NCBI GenBank assembly: GCA_023512835.1
Contig: CM042091.1
Span: 21,903,506 to 21,967,505, forward strand
Reading direction: 5' to 3'
DNA from: Taxillus chinensis
Taxonomy: Eukaryota; Streptophyta; Magnoliopsida; Santalales; Loranthaceae
Length of the DNA: 64,000 bases
Part shown: positions 22,601 through 33,839 of the stretch, in pieces
How the letters are laid out: the number at the start of each line of letters is the position of its first letter
Position numbering within the stretch: position 1 is the stretch's first letter
Notes under the pieces: model-generated
What the model saw: the letters and a program-made list of their open reading frames with translations, nothing else
Database searches by the model: none
Told to the model about the DNA's origin: nothing
Translations under genes and position numbers: made by a program

Positions 22601-22721
22601 GGTGATTTTACTTTGTATTATGGAACTACTTTTTTTCTCTCATACAGTTAATTCATATTTTTTCTCTCATACAATTAATTCTTACTAAGCCTAACAACTT
22701 CCCCATAACATTACTAGATTT

Positions 22722-22925
22722 ATGAAGGTTCTCAAAGGGTTTGCATCAAACTACGCACGCCCAGAAGGATCTATTGCAAATCGGTATCTTTCTCTTGAAT
22801 GTGTACGTTTTTGTGAGACTTTTTTAAAGAAAAGTCCAAGCTATGGTGATATTTTGTCTACTACACGACTTGAAGAGCGTCAACTTTCCATTGGAATAAG
22901 TATGCCACTTGAAGGAAACATATAG
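22722..22925 (+). pseudogene. CACTA TNP2-type gene, next exon (DUF4218 end)
   Basis: Reads MKVLKGFASNYARPEGSIA, then CVRFCETFL, matching the 'YARPEGSIA...ECL.FC' segment of the DUF4218 region of CACTA proteins. A stop at 22923-22925 after LEGNI may be the exon end. It lies about 120 bp after the previous exon, separated by AT-rich DNA with TTCTCTCATACA repeats. Confidence 0.8.
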
Positions 22926-23048
22926 CTATAGCACACCACTATGTGCTATTTAACTTAGCCGTTACAGAATCATTCCTTAAGTGAGCACTCTTCTTTAACT
23001 AAGTATATATTAATATATTGAGAAGTATTTTTCTCAATATCTACTAAT

Positions 23049-23180
23049 TTGCACAATTGCTATAGAATGCATATTGCTGAATTGAAGGAGTTGCATCCAA
23101 ATTTTGAAAAAAATCCATACTTACTATGGAATCAGCATTCAGAAGGGTTCCCCATGTGGTATTACAACAAGGTTATAATT
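23049..23180 (+). pseudogene. CACTA TNP2-type gene, exon before DUF4216
   Basis: Reads HIAELKELHPNFEKNP and GFPMWYYNKVI, like the 'H...L....P.......H...F..WF...V' linker that joins DUF4218 and DUF4216 in CACTA transposases. The boundary to an intron at about 23180 is inferred. Confidence 0.65.
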
Positions 23181-23256
23181 AGAAACCAAATGTGTTATTC
23201 TTTTTCACTACATTCATATATAATAAGTTGTTGACAAAAAACATTTTTTATAGCTT

Positions 23257-23730
23257 TTGAAATATACTACAGTAGATGACACGTTACATCAATTAGCACA
23301 AGGTCCAAGCCCCAATGTCATATCTTACAAAGGCAATATGATTAATGGGATGCGGTTCCACACAACAATGGCAGACAAAACTACTCAAAATAGTAGTGTT
23401 TATTTGGAATTAGAAAGCAACGGACAGTTGAATGAGGAGGAGTATTTTGGGATTATTAAGGACATCATTTTGTTTGACTATCACACCTTTAAGGTGCCTC
23501 TGTTTTCATGTGATTGGGCAAATATTAAAACTAGTGTTAAGAAGCTTGACTTTTATACTCTCATAAACTTTAATGTAAGCCAAGCTCAGTCAATTAGGGA
23601 TCCATTCATACTCTCATCACAAGCTAAACAGGCATTCTATGCAAGAGAGAATGACACGTCAAATTGGTATATAGCTTTAAAGGCTTCGCCAAGAGGGTGT
23701 TTTGGGCTGGATGACAGTGAAGAACAATGA
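23257..23730 (+). pseudogene. CACTA TNP2-type gene, DUF4216-like C-terminal exon
   Basis: An open frame of 157 residues: LHQLAQGPSPNVISYKGNMI, GMRFHTTMADKTTQNSSV, then YFGIIKDIILFDYHTFKVPL, FSCDWAN, and FILSSQAKQAFYAREND. This follows DUF4216 throughout (Y..y.inG..F.t...d..tqNSGV...a; yYG.l.dI.el.Y.....v.LF.C.W). The region is intact although upstream exons carry stops. It ends normally at 23730. It belongs to a nuclear DNA transposase protein whose exact role for this part is unknown. Confidence 0.88.
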
Positions 23731-24155
23731 ATTTTATTACGTTCTTTTGGGCTGCAAAACAGTGAAGAGCAGTGAAATTCCTTTTGTGTTTCTTTAGGGT
23801 TATGGAGCTTAGTCAAACATTTTTCTTTTTTGCAGTGTATTGTAAACATTTAATTTGGTCAGATTTAATTAGGGCTCTTATAGCCTTTTGTGTTTCTTCA
23901 AAGTATTGTAAACATTGAACTATGTTATAGTGTGAATCACTAAACTACTTGCTTCTCACTTTTCTGACACGTGCAAATAAATATGATTATTATTTGCTAT
24001 TTTTTCCATACATAAATGACATAACATTTATGATTTATTTGATGGGGGTTTGTAGGTGCATAGAGACCACAAGGGAAGGGTGGGGTGTTAGTTCCAAGGG
24101 GGTAGGTAGAAAGATGACATTGCCTACGAAAGGGTAAATTTTTTGAAAGAGATCT
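23731..24155. other. No feature recognised
   Basis: AT-rich DNA after the transposase exon. A 30-bp stretch around TTTTGGGCTG...ACAGTGAAGA occurs twice (about 23698-23730 and 23746-23776), a small local duplication. I see no gene. Confidence 0.6.
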
Positions 24156-25560
24156 GGGGGGGGGGGGGGGGGGGGGGGAAAACCAGCAATCAAATGAAGG
24201 ATAGTTAAAACTAGACTTGAAAAACCGAGATCTAGAAAATGTGGGTGAAGTGGAAGAACCCATTATACACACCGATGCAAAAGGGTGCCCAATTTCTAGT
24301 AATGGGAAGAAAAGGGGCAATATCGTCATCCAAAAAGAATGAAGGGTGATAAAAATTCATGGAAGAATAAAGGATAACTAGAAGGTATAAGGTTAGAGTT
24401 AGTAAAGAGTAAATGCATAGAGCACCACAAGAGGAAGGTAGCCCTTGCCGCAAGGTTTTGGAGTCTGTGTTGGACTCACCACTAGTTCCATTAGTTCCAA
24501 TGAATGAAGGGGAATTTTTGCCTCCTGTAAGGAAAAGGCCATGTGAAAAGGGGGGGGGGGTTTTGGGGGTTTTTGGGGGGGGGGGGGGGTGGTTTTTTGT
24601 GTTAAAAAATATGTGTTTTTGGTTTTGGGATTCACTTAATGAAAACTACGTCGTTTGGGGTTGGAAGGAGAAGCCCTCTGTGTTAGGGTCCCTTTGGTGG
24701 TGGGGGGGGCGGGGGGGAGGATGAAGAGAGAGCTAGAGAGAGAAGGAAGGGGAGTTCTTGATCGAACTTGTTTTTTTAGATCCCAGGGTCCAGGGGGGGG
24801 GGGGGGGTGAAGTTCCATGGGGATTGGCTCTAGTTGGTGAGCAGGAAGGCCCTTTTTTTTAAAATGCCTGTGGAACCAACAAATGCCCATAAGTGTTGGT
24901 AAAGCCCGGGGACTTGTGGTTTAGGTATGTAGAATGTTGGATGCATTTAGTCTGAGTACAAAGAGTTGATCTTAACGGGGGGGGGGGGGGGGGGGGGGGC
25001 AGGGGGGGTGGGGGGGGGGGTTTAGCTCCTGGGGCGAAGGGGCGGTTAAATCACGCAACTTCCTGGCTGATGAAAGTCAATCCACTTGGCCTGAAGAGCG
25101 GTTAAATACTTGTGGTTAAAGTGTTAGTTTGGCGGTTAGAGGATTATGAAATGTCAAAAGCAACACATACACATGGCATGAAAGGGGGGGGGGGGGGGGG
25201 GTGGGGAGACATGATGGTGGTTGCTACCCCGGTGACAGAGCTTTTTTGGGGTGTACCCCAATGGGGATGGTTAAAAAAGAGGACTTTGTAATAAAGACCG
25301 ACTTTGTTATTGGTTTGGGGGGGGTTTTTGTGGGTTTTTTTTTTTTTTGAATGTATTGTGAAAGTTTTAAAGTAATTTATTGCCTATTTCCGTGGGGGAA
25401 AAGGGGCCGCGCCCTGGTGGAGGGGGGTTTATCGGGGGGGGGGGGGGGGGGGGTGGGGGTGGGTGTTGGGGGCGGGCGGGAAAAATTTCTTTTTTTGGGG
25501 GGGGGGGGGGGGGTTTGTGGGGGGGGGGGGGGGGAAAAAGAAAAAAAAGGTTTTTGGGCC
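24156..25560 (+). mobile_element. chrA-type LTR remnant full of poly-G runs
   Basis: Islands match the chrA LTR in order: GATTCACTTAATGAAAACTACG at 24629 in part, GGAGAAGCCCTCTGTGTTAGGG at about 24666, GCCTGAAGAGCGGTTAAATAC at 25091, TGTGGTTAAAGTGTTAG at about 25112, ACACATGGCATG at about 25170 and GGGGAGACATGATG at 25202. Between them sit G-runs of 12 to over 20 bases (24156-24178 is 23 G) in places where the related LTRs have ordinary sequence. Poly-Pro or poly-Gly open frames here are meaningless. Either a very unusual expansion or, more likely, low-quality consensus. Confidence 0.7.
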
Positions 25561-25718
25561 TCAATCGGTAAAAACAAAGCATACACATATTATGGTTGTT
25601 TTAAAGTATTTCCTTTTCCATACGCGTGCAAATATATATATATAATCTTATTCACTTCTTTTTGTAGGAAAAATATGATGTCAATACAGACTAGCAGAAA
25701 AAGTGGTGCTTTAAACAA

Positions 25719-26290
25719 ATGAATGATTTATGGAGATCCTCAAAGTCTAGGGTAGTCAAGGAAATTGTGAATGCTAAAACTAAGACCGAATGCCTAGCAT
25801 TAAAACCGGATAACATAAAGAGTGTTGCTAAATGGAAAGCTTTTGTGAGACTTAAAACTAGCAAGGAACATCATGTAAGTAAAATAATTTCTCACTTAAT
25901 TATTATTGGACACTATATTAATTTATTGATGCTTAACTAATCAAGGTTTTTAATTTGTTAAAATTCTGCATGCATGAATAGAACATAAGGTCTAAATTCC
26001 AAGAGAGAAGAATCAAAAAATTGCCAATAACCTTAGGGTGCAAAGGTTATGCACGAACCATTGCAGACATGGTATGCAATTTTGTGTTTTTTATTCACTT
26101 TGCCTATTCATTGTTGTCATCATAGGTTTGTATTTTCAGACTTTTACCCTTTTGGATCATGGGTCTGATTGTTTTGGTAGTTTTTCTTTGATATATTCCA
26201 ATATTTTTTTTGTAGGGTCAACAAAATAAGGGTGAACGTATACATAGGATACAGGCCTTTTGAAAAGCCCATACCAAGAAGAGTGGTGAA
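25719..26290 (+). pseudogene. CACTA-associated Transposase_24-type (Ptta/En/Spm) gene, three exons
   Basis: Exon-like pieces read in order: SSKSRVVKEIVNAKTKTECL, then KPDNIKSVAKWKAFVRLKTS (to about 25875, followed by GTAAGT); RSKFQERRIKKLPITLGCKG, YARTIADM (25985-26072, followed by GTATGC); and an ERIHRIQAF...AHTKKSGEPVNE piece (about 26233-26310). Together they follow the plant En/Spm-associated protein family (N.eeR..L.P..vs...W..FV..K.S...; R.....iPHt.GRkGyar....m; AH..kdG.pvn.). The third piece carries an in-frame TGA. This is probably the second ORF of the same CACTA element as the TNP2 fragments. Confidence 0.75.
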
Positions 26291-26389
26291 CCTGTAAATG
26301 AGCAAAATTCTCCCCTCTTTGTAAGTACTAAACTCCTTTGGATGGCGGGAAGAGAAACCTGGACTACCCCAGAGAAACTGAAAAGAAAA

Positions 26390-27345
26390 AAAGTAGCTAA
26401 TTCCAGTCTGTTCAGGAAGAAGCTAGGCACACAAAACGGAAAAGAAACGAGCTAAAACTACTTTTGTGTCATGAAGAAGCTCAAAAAAAGGAAACTAGCT
26501 AATTCCGGTTTGTTCAGGAAGAAGCTAGGCACACAAAGCTGAAGAGAAATGAGCTAAAACCAGTTTGTGTCAGGAAGAAGCTCAAAAGAAAGAAATAGCT
26601 AATTCCAGTCTGTTCAGGAAGAAGCTAGGCACATAAAGCTGAAAAGGAATGAGCTAAAACTAGTTTGTGTTAGGAAGAAGCTCAAAAGAAAGGAAACTAG
26701 CTAATTCCAATCTGTTTAGGAAGAAGCTAGGCACACAAAGCTGAAGAGAAATGAGCTAAAACCAGTTTGTGTAAGGAAAAAGCTCAAAAGAAAGAAATTA
26801 GCTAACTCAGTCGGTTTAGGAAGAATCTAGGCACACAAAGCTGAAAAGGAATGAGCTAAAACCAGTTTCTGTCAAGAAGCTCAAAAGAAAGGGAACTAGC
26901 TAATTCCAGTTTGTTCAGGAAGAAGCTAGGCACACAAAGCTGAAAAGGAATGAGCTAACCAGTTTATGTCAGGAAGAAGCTCAAAAGAAAGGAAACTTGC
27001 TAACTCTAGTCTGTTCAGGAAGAAGCTCGAAACACAAAGCTAAAAACAAATGAGCTAAAACTAGTTTGTGTCAGAAAGAAGCTTGAAAGAAAGAAATTAG
27101 CTAATTCCAGTCTATTCAGGAAGAAGCTAGGCACACAAAGATGAAGAGAAATGAGCTAAAACCGGTTTGTGTTAGGAAGAAGCTCAAAAGAAAGAAATTA
27201 GCTAATTCCCATTTGTTCAGGAAGAAGCTAGGCACACTAAAAGGATAGCTAAAACCGGTGTGTCGGGAAGAAGCTCAAGAAAAGGAAGTGAGCTAAAACT
27301 AGTTTGTGTTAGGAAGAAGCTGCAAAAGTAAAGGAAACTAGCTAA
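26390..27345. repeat. ~100-bp tandem array built of two ~50-bp half-units
   Basis: About nine to ten copies, for example the segment CTAATTCCAGTCTGTTCAGG at roughly 26397, 26501, 26600, 26702, 26802, 26901, 27001, 27103 and 27203. Each unit has two related halves, one with CTAATTCCAGTCTGTTCAGG/AAGAAGCTAGGCACAC and one with CTAAAACCAGTTTGTGTCAG/GAAGAAGCTCAAAAG. A diverged extra copy lies at about 27660-27700. It follows the CACTA ORF pieces directly, the position of subterminal repeats in such transposons. Confidence 0.9.
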
Positions 27346-28490
27346 TTGCATGGTTATGCAAGATATATGAGTTTGCATGATTTGTTAAGGGAGCTTAACC
27401 CATTCGTGTTGGGATACTTTTGACGGGGCAAATGAAGCATGCTCTCAAAGTTTGGCCTAAGGCCCCAAAAACTTGCTTGATTTAGGACAGTGGGGAATTA
27501 GCTAACCAATTGTCGAATGTTTAGGAACTCCCTGGGAATAGGCTTTTTTTAAACACACACTGAAAAATTTTGAGGCTTGAAACAAAGCTTTGATAAAAAA
27601 ATTTTTTTGTTTGAGCTAAAACTTTTTCTTGTAGAGGTTATGTTTGGGTTATCCCGGTATAGAAGCTCAAAAGAACGAGGAATCTAGCTAAGTTCCAGTG
27701 TTTGTTTGTTATGAGATTTAGGGACTTATCGAGTTTTCACTGTCGGTTGGATTATATTTGTGCATTGCGGTGTAGGGAGTTGATTTGAAAGGAATTTGGG
27801 CTTGTATTAAGCCCGGTGTGTGTTCGAGGGAAGAAGCTCGAGTGAAGGAATTATGGGGCTTTTTTGTCCCTTTTTGGGCTAACTTGTTTTCTGCTTGTTG
27901 TTCCTTCTACCTTATAGGTGGCTTTGTATTTTACCCTTGATGCCCTTGCGAGTTATCATCAAGTCCGCCTTGCATCCTTGACATTCAAAACTGGCCCCAG
28001 TGTGGGGTGAAATATGGATCAGGTTATATATACAAGGAGAATTTTAGTCGAGCTCAAAAGGGCTAGCAAGGGTAGTATCACGAGGTAGTGAAAGATGGCC
28101 TCTTTTCATTTTAAACAATCAAAATCTTTCTCAAAGTGGACAAGAAGGAACTTTCAGTGATAAAAGGAACTTTGTTGTGCCCCAGTTTGATATAGGAACA
28201 GTTTCGTTGTCTTTCAAGCTGACATGCTCTTCTGATCTACTTGGAGTTTGAGGTGCAACCAAACTAGCTTAGGTTTCTTTGGCTTGATATTCCCTGGTTT
28301 GGGCCTATTACCCGTGCCAAAAGAGTAAACAAGTAGTGACAAACGTTGCAAACAAAAATTATAGGTAAAATAAACTTAATAAAACAAAACGAAGTTGATT
28401 GAACACACAAAACAAAAGAAAATTGCCACATCCCCAGAGAATTTTCTCACAACATCATAATCCTGGTAATTTTTATTTATTTGGCTCCAT
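27346..28490. other. Unrecognised DNA between the array and the Tat-type gag
   Basis: No open frame or known motif stands out. It contains scattered GAAGAAGCTC pieces related to the preceding array (27660, 27831), so part of it may still belong to the CACTA element. The transition to the minus-strand Tat-type element is somewhere before 28490. Confidence 0.5.
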
Positions 28491-28493
28491 GGT

Positions 28494-29861
28494 TTACTTG
28501 CTCGAATGTTCCGGTAATGGGTTTGAGTCGACACTTGGTTCCTTGGACGACTTCGAAAAGTCTAGCCACTTGGCCCTTACTAACTGTTGGACAATTTTCT
28601 TGAGGGCAAAACAATTTTCAAGGTCGTGCCCCGCTCTATTGCTATGATAGGCACATCGGGCCTCCGACTTGTACCATGCTGGGGGTGGTTGTTTCACTTC
28701 TATTGCTGGAATTGGAGTCACCATTCTGGCTTCCAGGAGTCGTGGATATAGCTCAGCATAGGTTATAGGGATCTTATCGAATTCTTGTCTGGGTCTATTA
28801 GTGGTTTGGTTCGGCTTGACAGGGGCTTATTGGGGTTCTAGTGGCATGGTTAGAGTTGGATTTGGTGGAAAACGATAAGGAGCTCCCCCTTGTGGTTGAT
28901 ATGCTAAGTATGGAGGTGTCGGCGCCGCATAGGCTGTCATTGGGGGTGGCCCTGCATAGGATCCAGGTGTGGGATATAGACTGTGATATGTCCCATAGTT
29001 GCCTTGATGCATTGGAGTGCTTTGCCAGATTGACTGGATATCTGGTTCTTTCTTTTTTCCCATATGTCCAAACTTCTTGGATATGTCTGACATATCACCA
29101 TGAAGCTTCCCTTCTTTTACACTGTCTTCAATACGTTCCCCTAAAGCCACTAGATCTGAGAAGTTGCTGGATACGTTACCTATCAGCTTTTCATAGTATA
29201 CCCCTTTCAAAGTTTTGATAAACATTGTGGTCAACTCCCTTTCGGTTAATGGGGGTTGAACTTCTATAGCTGCCTCCCTCCATCTTCTCGCATAGACTTT
29301 AAAGCTTTCAGTAACTCCTTTCTCAAAGGCTAGCAACGCCAACCTATCCAGCTCCAATTCCGTGACGTGATTGTATTGTGTGAGGAAAGCTGTTGTGAGG
29401 TCTCTCCAAGTCTTGATATGACTTCCCTCTAGCTGAATGTACCATCGAAGTGGTGCCCCAGTCAAGCTTTCTTGGAAACAATGCATGACGAGCTTGTCAT
29501 CATTAACATGGGTAGCTATCTTCTGACAATATATAGTAAGCTGTGTTTTTGCGCACTAAGAACCATTAAACTTGTCAAAGTCCGGTACCTTGAATTTTGG
29601 TGGCAGAATGATGCTGCGAACTAGGCACAATTCTTGGGGACTGATCATCCCATAAGCTTCTGTTCCTTCAACTACTTTGAGTCTTTCCTCCAACTTCTTC
29701 ATTGATAGTGACTGATCACCCTCCTGAGGTACATGAAGTCCCATCGCTTCGGCCATATTACTTGGGGGAGGTGAGGTAAATTGGACTTGATGAGAAGGCC
29801 CAGGGTTCATGTTGGATGGATTGAACTCCTGTGGGGGTACTGGTATGAAGTGGGGAGGCAT
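28494..29861 (-). pseudogene. gag: Tat/Ogre-type gag, interrupted
   Basis: On the minus strand the start is MPPHFIPVPPQEFNPSN at 29861; the frame reaches ILPPKFKVPDFDKFNGS and meets a stop (29556-29558). It continues at 29486 with the capsid region CFQESLTGAPLRWYIQL, TAFLTQYNHV, YARRWREAAIEVQPPL and MFIKTLKGVYYEKLIG, then a Pro/Tyr/Gln-rich tail, and a stop at 28827. A last piece (28494-28724) reads CAYHSNRAGHDLENCFALK, a Cys/His knuckle of the form seen in Tat/Ogre gag. Gag packages the element RNA. No protease, RT or integrase follows, so this is a gag-only remnant. Confidence 0.85.
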
Positions 29862-31100
29862 TGTTCCCCCTTACACTTGCCTTGGGGACTGGTCAGTGGC
29901 TATCTTAGTGGGACCCCTATCTTTGTCTGCTGCCATCTTGGTCAACATTTCCATCATGGCCTTCATTTGATTTTGTAGTTCTTGTTAGCCTTGCTCCAAA
30001 CAAGCAAATCTGTTTTTTGTTTGTTCTGCCATTGAAGTGGACAGTTGTTGCTGTTGGGATCTGAGGTTGTATCGGCGCGCAATCTTGGCTGTGGCATCAG
30101 TGGACTGTGGTAAGCTCTCTTTTTTATTTTTATTTTTGTTTTTTGTTTTTCTCTTATATTTTGCTTGTTTTTTTTTTTTGATATGCATGTATGCATGAAC
30201 ATGTGAGTGAGTAAGCGTGTATGCATGGATCTACATGTCCACGTGATGTAATGCATGAGGGCAAATTGTTATAGAGCTGTGAATGTATGAATGAGGGTGC
30301 ACCTCTCAGGTACCTATGGACTAATGTGGAATAATGTTGTATGTTAGGTGGGAATGAATGGAGACCTAGTACTGAGGTGGTCTATGTGACCCAAGACTAT
30401 GTGTGGGGTGGAATGGAACAGAACATGTGTCCTATATGGGCCCATATTGGATGTTAAGAATAAGAAATGAACATGGTAAGTAACAAAGTGATGTTAGTTT
30501 CCCATAGGACAGAGTTAGCATAAAAGGATAAAAGAATGAGATAAGTAAAACTGTACATAGTCAGGATGAAAGAATAAACCAATTGTAAATCAAATCATTT
30601 GTGCAAGGGATAACTTAAGGACTACCCTACAAAAAAAAGGTTAGCATGGCATAGAATGAGAAAACAACATGTGTGTCAGTGGCCCTGATGGGCTTCTATT
30701 GCTAGACCTATCTTATTCGTTGGTTCCCAAACTTCCTCTGTAGAGGGCTTCATACACCATGGGATTTACCGGAGGGGGGTCTTAAAAGGATGAGCCTTAA
30801 AAGAACCTCAGGCTTGAGTGAGGAGTCCAAGGCCCTATTGCAAATAATGATCAACACGCAAGGTACCGTACTAAACCTCGTTAACCAAAATTGTGACAAA
30901 CCCGGGTATAGGGTTATGCATGAATGCAACAGGTATGGAAAGCAGTAAATCATAACTATCATGAGATTAAAGCGTATAAATCACAACTATCATACAGAAA
31001 AATTGAGTAAAATAAATCAATAAATAAATAAATAAGATAACCAAGTAAAAGCAAAAGGAAACCTCCCAATCTTAGTGTTAGGCCTAACCCTCTAAGTGTT
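29862..31100 (-). other. Leader between primer site and gag of the Tat-type element
   Basis: About 1.2 kb without coding signal, A/T-rich with T-runs at 30119-30178. It lies between the primer site at 31101-31120 and the gag start, as expected for the untranslated leader of a minus-strand element. Confidence 0.65.
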
Positions 31101-31120
31101 GTCCCCAACAGAGTCGCCAA
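31101..31120 (-). other. Primer-binding site of the Tat-type element
   Basis: On the minus strand TTGGCGACTCTGTTGGGGAC, next to the LTR end ...GATGACA. It matches the TGGCGACTCTGCTGGGGA sequence typical of Tat/Ogre elements (tRNA-Arg). Confidence 0.85.
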
Positions 31121-32559
31121 CTGTCATCACCAGTTTTCATCGGGGCCGCAACCGAATGATGAAATGTACAGTGTCACCACCAACTGTTTTTGGGGGTGCA
31201 GTTGGTCACCTAAAATGTGGGTGGTCTACATTACCAGACATAAAGGTTTGGGGGTTAGTTACGTGTAGGGAAGGATTAGCACCCCTACAGCGCCCTTTCA
31301 GTACCTATAGGAGGAGGAGGTTTCTATTTGTTTTTCACTATTTTGACTGGGTCGAGGCACTATGATTTTCCTAGAAAGTCTATGTTTTTTATTTAGCTAA
31401 GTTGTTTGTCAAAGTTATGGTTAAAAATTGATTTACCCTAAGTTTTTAAAGGAAATCCTAAATGTTTTGTTTTGTTTTGTTTGAAGTGAAAAATGAACTC
31501 CAAAATTTTTTTTGTATTTTTGTTGAAAACATTTTTTTGTTTTAATTGTTTTTACCCTTTTTTTTGTTAGAGAAAAACATGTTGTCCCCCCACCTCCCCC
31601 CGTTTTTTTTAGAAAACACAAATGTCAAAATAAAGGTGAAGTGTGTGGTTGTGACATCCACAAATTAAAATACAACTCACTTTTTTTTTCTTTTTATGCC
31701 TCTTTTTTTCTCCCCTTTTTGCTTTTTTACATATTGCAATTACATATAACAAAATAAACAAAACAAAATAAAAAAACGATTACATCGTTCAAACGAAAAT
31801 GAAACGACGAAATATAAATAATAGAAGCAAAATTAAGCAATATAGCACAAAACAAACAATAATAAGGGTAGCAAAACTGACTGCAGTACCACATCTGAAC
31901 TCTCCTGTTGGCATCGGTTGTAATGAAAGAAACTCCAAATCCGATGGAAAGCTGTGAAATTGAGCTGTGTAAGGCGTAGGAGTTTGGTTGGAATGTGAAA
32001 TCAATACCGGAGATGGACTGGAATTGGGGAAAGATTGGAGATGGTTGGGTTTAATGATTTTTTTTTGGGTTTTCTTGGCTTAAAGATTGACAGCTGAGAG
32101 AGAGGAAGGGAATAGGTCAAGAATGAGGAAGAGAAAGTTTTTTTTTTTTTGGGCTAGCAATTTCGTAAGGAGAGAGAGAGAGAGAGAGAGAGAGAGCAAG
32201 AGTTGGTCTCTCTTTTTTTATTCCCCCCCCCCTTTTTTTCATCCCTCTCCTCTAAGTGTTGGGGAGAGCTCCCCTTTCAATACAATATGCTTTATCCTTA
32301 TTATTGATTACCAACCCTTTTTTATTGATGGATTCCAGCCTTTGTCTAGTGGATGGACGACCTGTGCGGAAAATAAGACAGCTTGTGATTACCTTTCTGT
32401 TTTGTTGTGAGTACTTTTATCTGACAGGCATTGAAGACGTCTGCCCAGCTAAGCTCATGAAGCAACAGTGAGCATACTCGTGAATAAGCCAAGCAAGGAA
32501 GGTCAAAGGTTGGTGGGGTAAAAGGTGTGGAGGCTCGGATCTGGATCAATGGAAGGTAA

Positions 32560-33115
32560 TTCCGGATGATTGGAGCTTATTCTGTATCAGTGGAAGCCTT
32601 AGTCTAGATCAATGTTGGCTCGGATCCTTATTCCGTATCAGTGGAGGCCTTAGTCCGGATCAATGTTGGCTCGGATCTTTACTCCGTATCAGTGAAGCCC
32701 TTAGTCCGAATCAAAATTGGCTCGGATCCTTACTCTGTATCAGTGGAGCCCTTAGTCTGGATCAATGTTGGCTCGGATCCTTACTCCGTATCAGTGGAGC
32801 CCTTAATCCGGATCAATGATGTCCCGAATCCTTACTCTGTATCAGTGGAGCCATTAGTCCGGATTAATGTTGTCCCAGATTCTTACTCCGTATCAGTGGA
32901 AGCATAGTCCAGACCAATGTTGGCTCAGATCCTTACTCTGTATCAGTGGCCCTTAGTCCGGATCAATGTTGGCTCGGATCCTTACTCCGTATTAGTGGAG
33001 CCCTTAGTCCGAATTAATGTTGTCCCGGATTCTTACTCCATATCAGTTGAAGCATAGTCCAGACCAATGTTGGCTCGGATCCTTACTCCATATTAGTGGA
33101 GCCCTTAGTCCGGAC
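32560..33115. repeat. ~51-bp minisatellite CTTACTCCGTATCAGTGGAGCC...
   Basis: About ten copies of a unit with two core words, CTTACTCCGTATCAGTGGAG and CCTTAGTCCGGATCAATG, joined by TTGGCTCGGAT. Because 51 is a multiple of three, the frame 32641-32907 reads as a 17-residue repeat (PYSVSVEPLVRIN); this is a by-product of the repeat, not evidence of a protein. Confidence 0.92.
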
Positions 33116-33265
33116 TATTGATGTCCTGGATTTGACCTTTTGCTTTTGATGTTCCGAATTTGATTGTGATGTTCCAGATTTGACTTTGATGCTCCAGATT
33201 TGACTATGATGTTCCGGATTTTACTTTGATGCTCCAGATTTGACATTATTGTTTCGGATTTGACC
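33115..33265. repeat. Short array GATGYTCCRGATTTGACT
   Basis: About seven units of roughly 22-25 bp (TTTGATGTTCCGGATTTGAC and variants), immediately following the 51-bp array. Confidence 0.85.
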
Positions 33266-33445
33266 ACCTTCTCTCTCTGTCTCTCTCTTCTTCTTCTTTT
33301 TTTAGATACATGGCATGAGTAGATAAATATATAAAATGGGGTTAGTATGTCCAACCCAGACAAAATGTAATCCAACAACACCTACCTGGAGTGATTCTTT
33401 GAGCTCCATGAACCTAAATCGCCAAATCGCCAAGGCTTCAAGCTT

Positions 33446-33479
<34 letters not shown>

Positions 33480-33839
33480 GAGTGCACTAGCGTGATAGCA
33501 TACAATGGAAGCTCTTTCTATTCATTATATTTATTTTTCTACCAATAATTGACCTTGTTAATAATTGACCTCCCAAAGCAATAATTGACCTCCAAGGTCA
33601 CAAACTCCAAATTGACTCAAATTACTGTCAAAACGCTCGAAATGACAAGCACCACACTCAAATGACTGCTCAAGCGTAAAGTCAACCAATAGTCAACATT
33701 CGGGCGACTCGGGGCCCCGACTCGGAAATGGGCCCAAGTACTATCAAAATGCTCACACCGATGGCTACACTACTGTCCAGATAGTTGCATTCCCATCGAA
33801 TGGTTATTTCTCAATCCTACCCAAATACAATTCTTTACA

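Larger units (their letters stand above)
31122..33835 (-). mobile_element. Tat/Ogre-type 5' LTR with internal minisatellites
   Basis: The LTR end is fixed by the primer site at 31122 (plus-strand TGTCATCACC). The far end is not clear; sequence unlike the neighbouring chromovirus LTR continues to about 33835. Inside are T/A-rich stretches, GA repeats at 32168-32195, a C-run at 32223-32231, the CTTACTCCG array, a TTCCGGATTTGAC array and a CT tract at 33452-33479. Long LTRs with tandem repeats are usual for Ogre-like elements. Confidence 0.65.

Noticed and set aside
25367..25588. Proline-rich and glycine-rich small proteins
   Set aside because: Translations of poly-G runs in a damaged LTR; no coding signal.
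32641..32907. Repeat protein PYSVSVEPLVRIN...
   Set aside because: Open only because the minisatellite unit is 51 bp; neighbouring units leave the frame. Kept as a low-interest note only.
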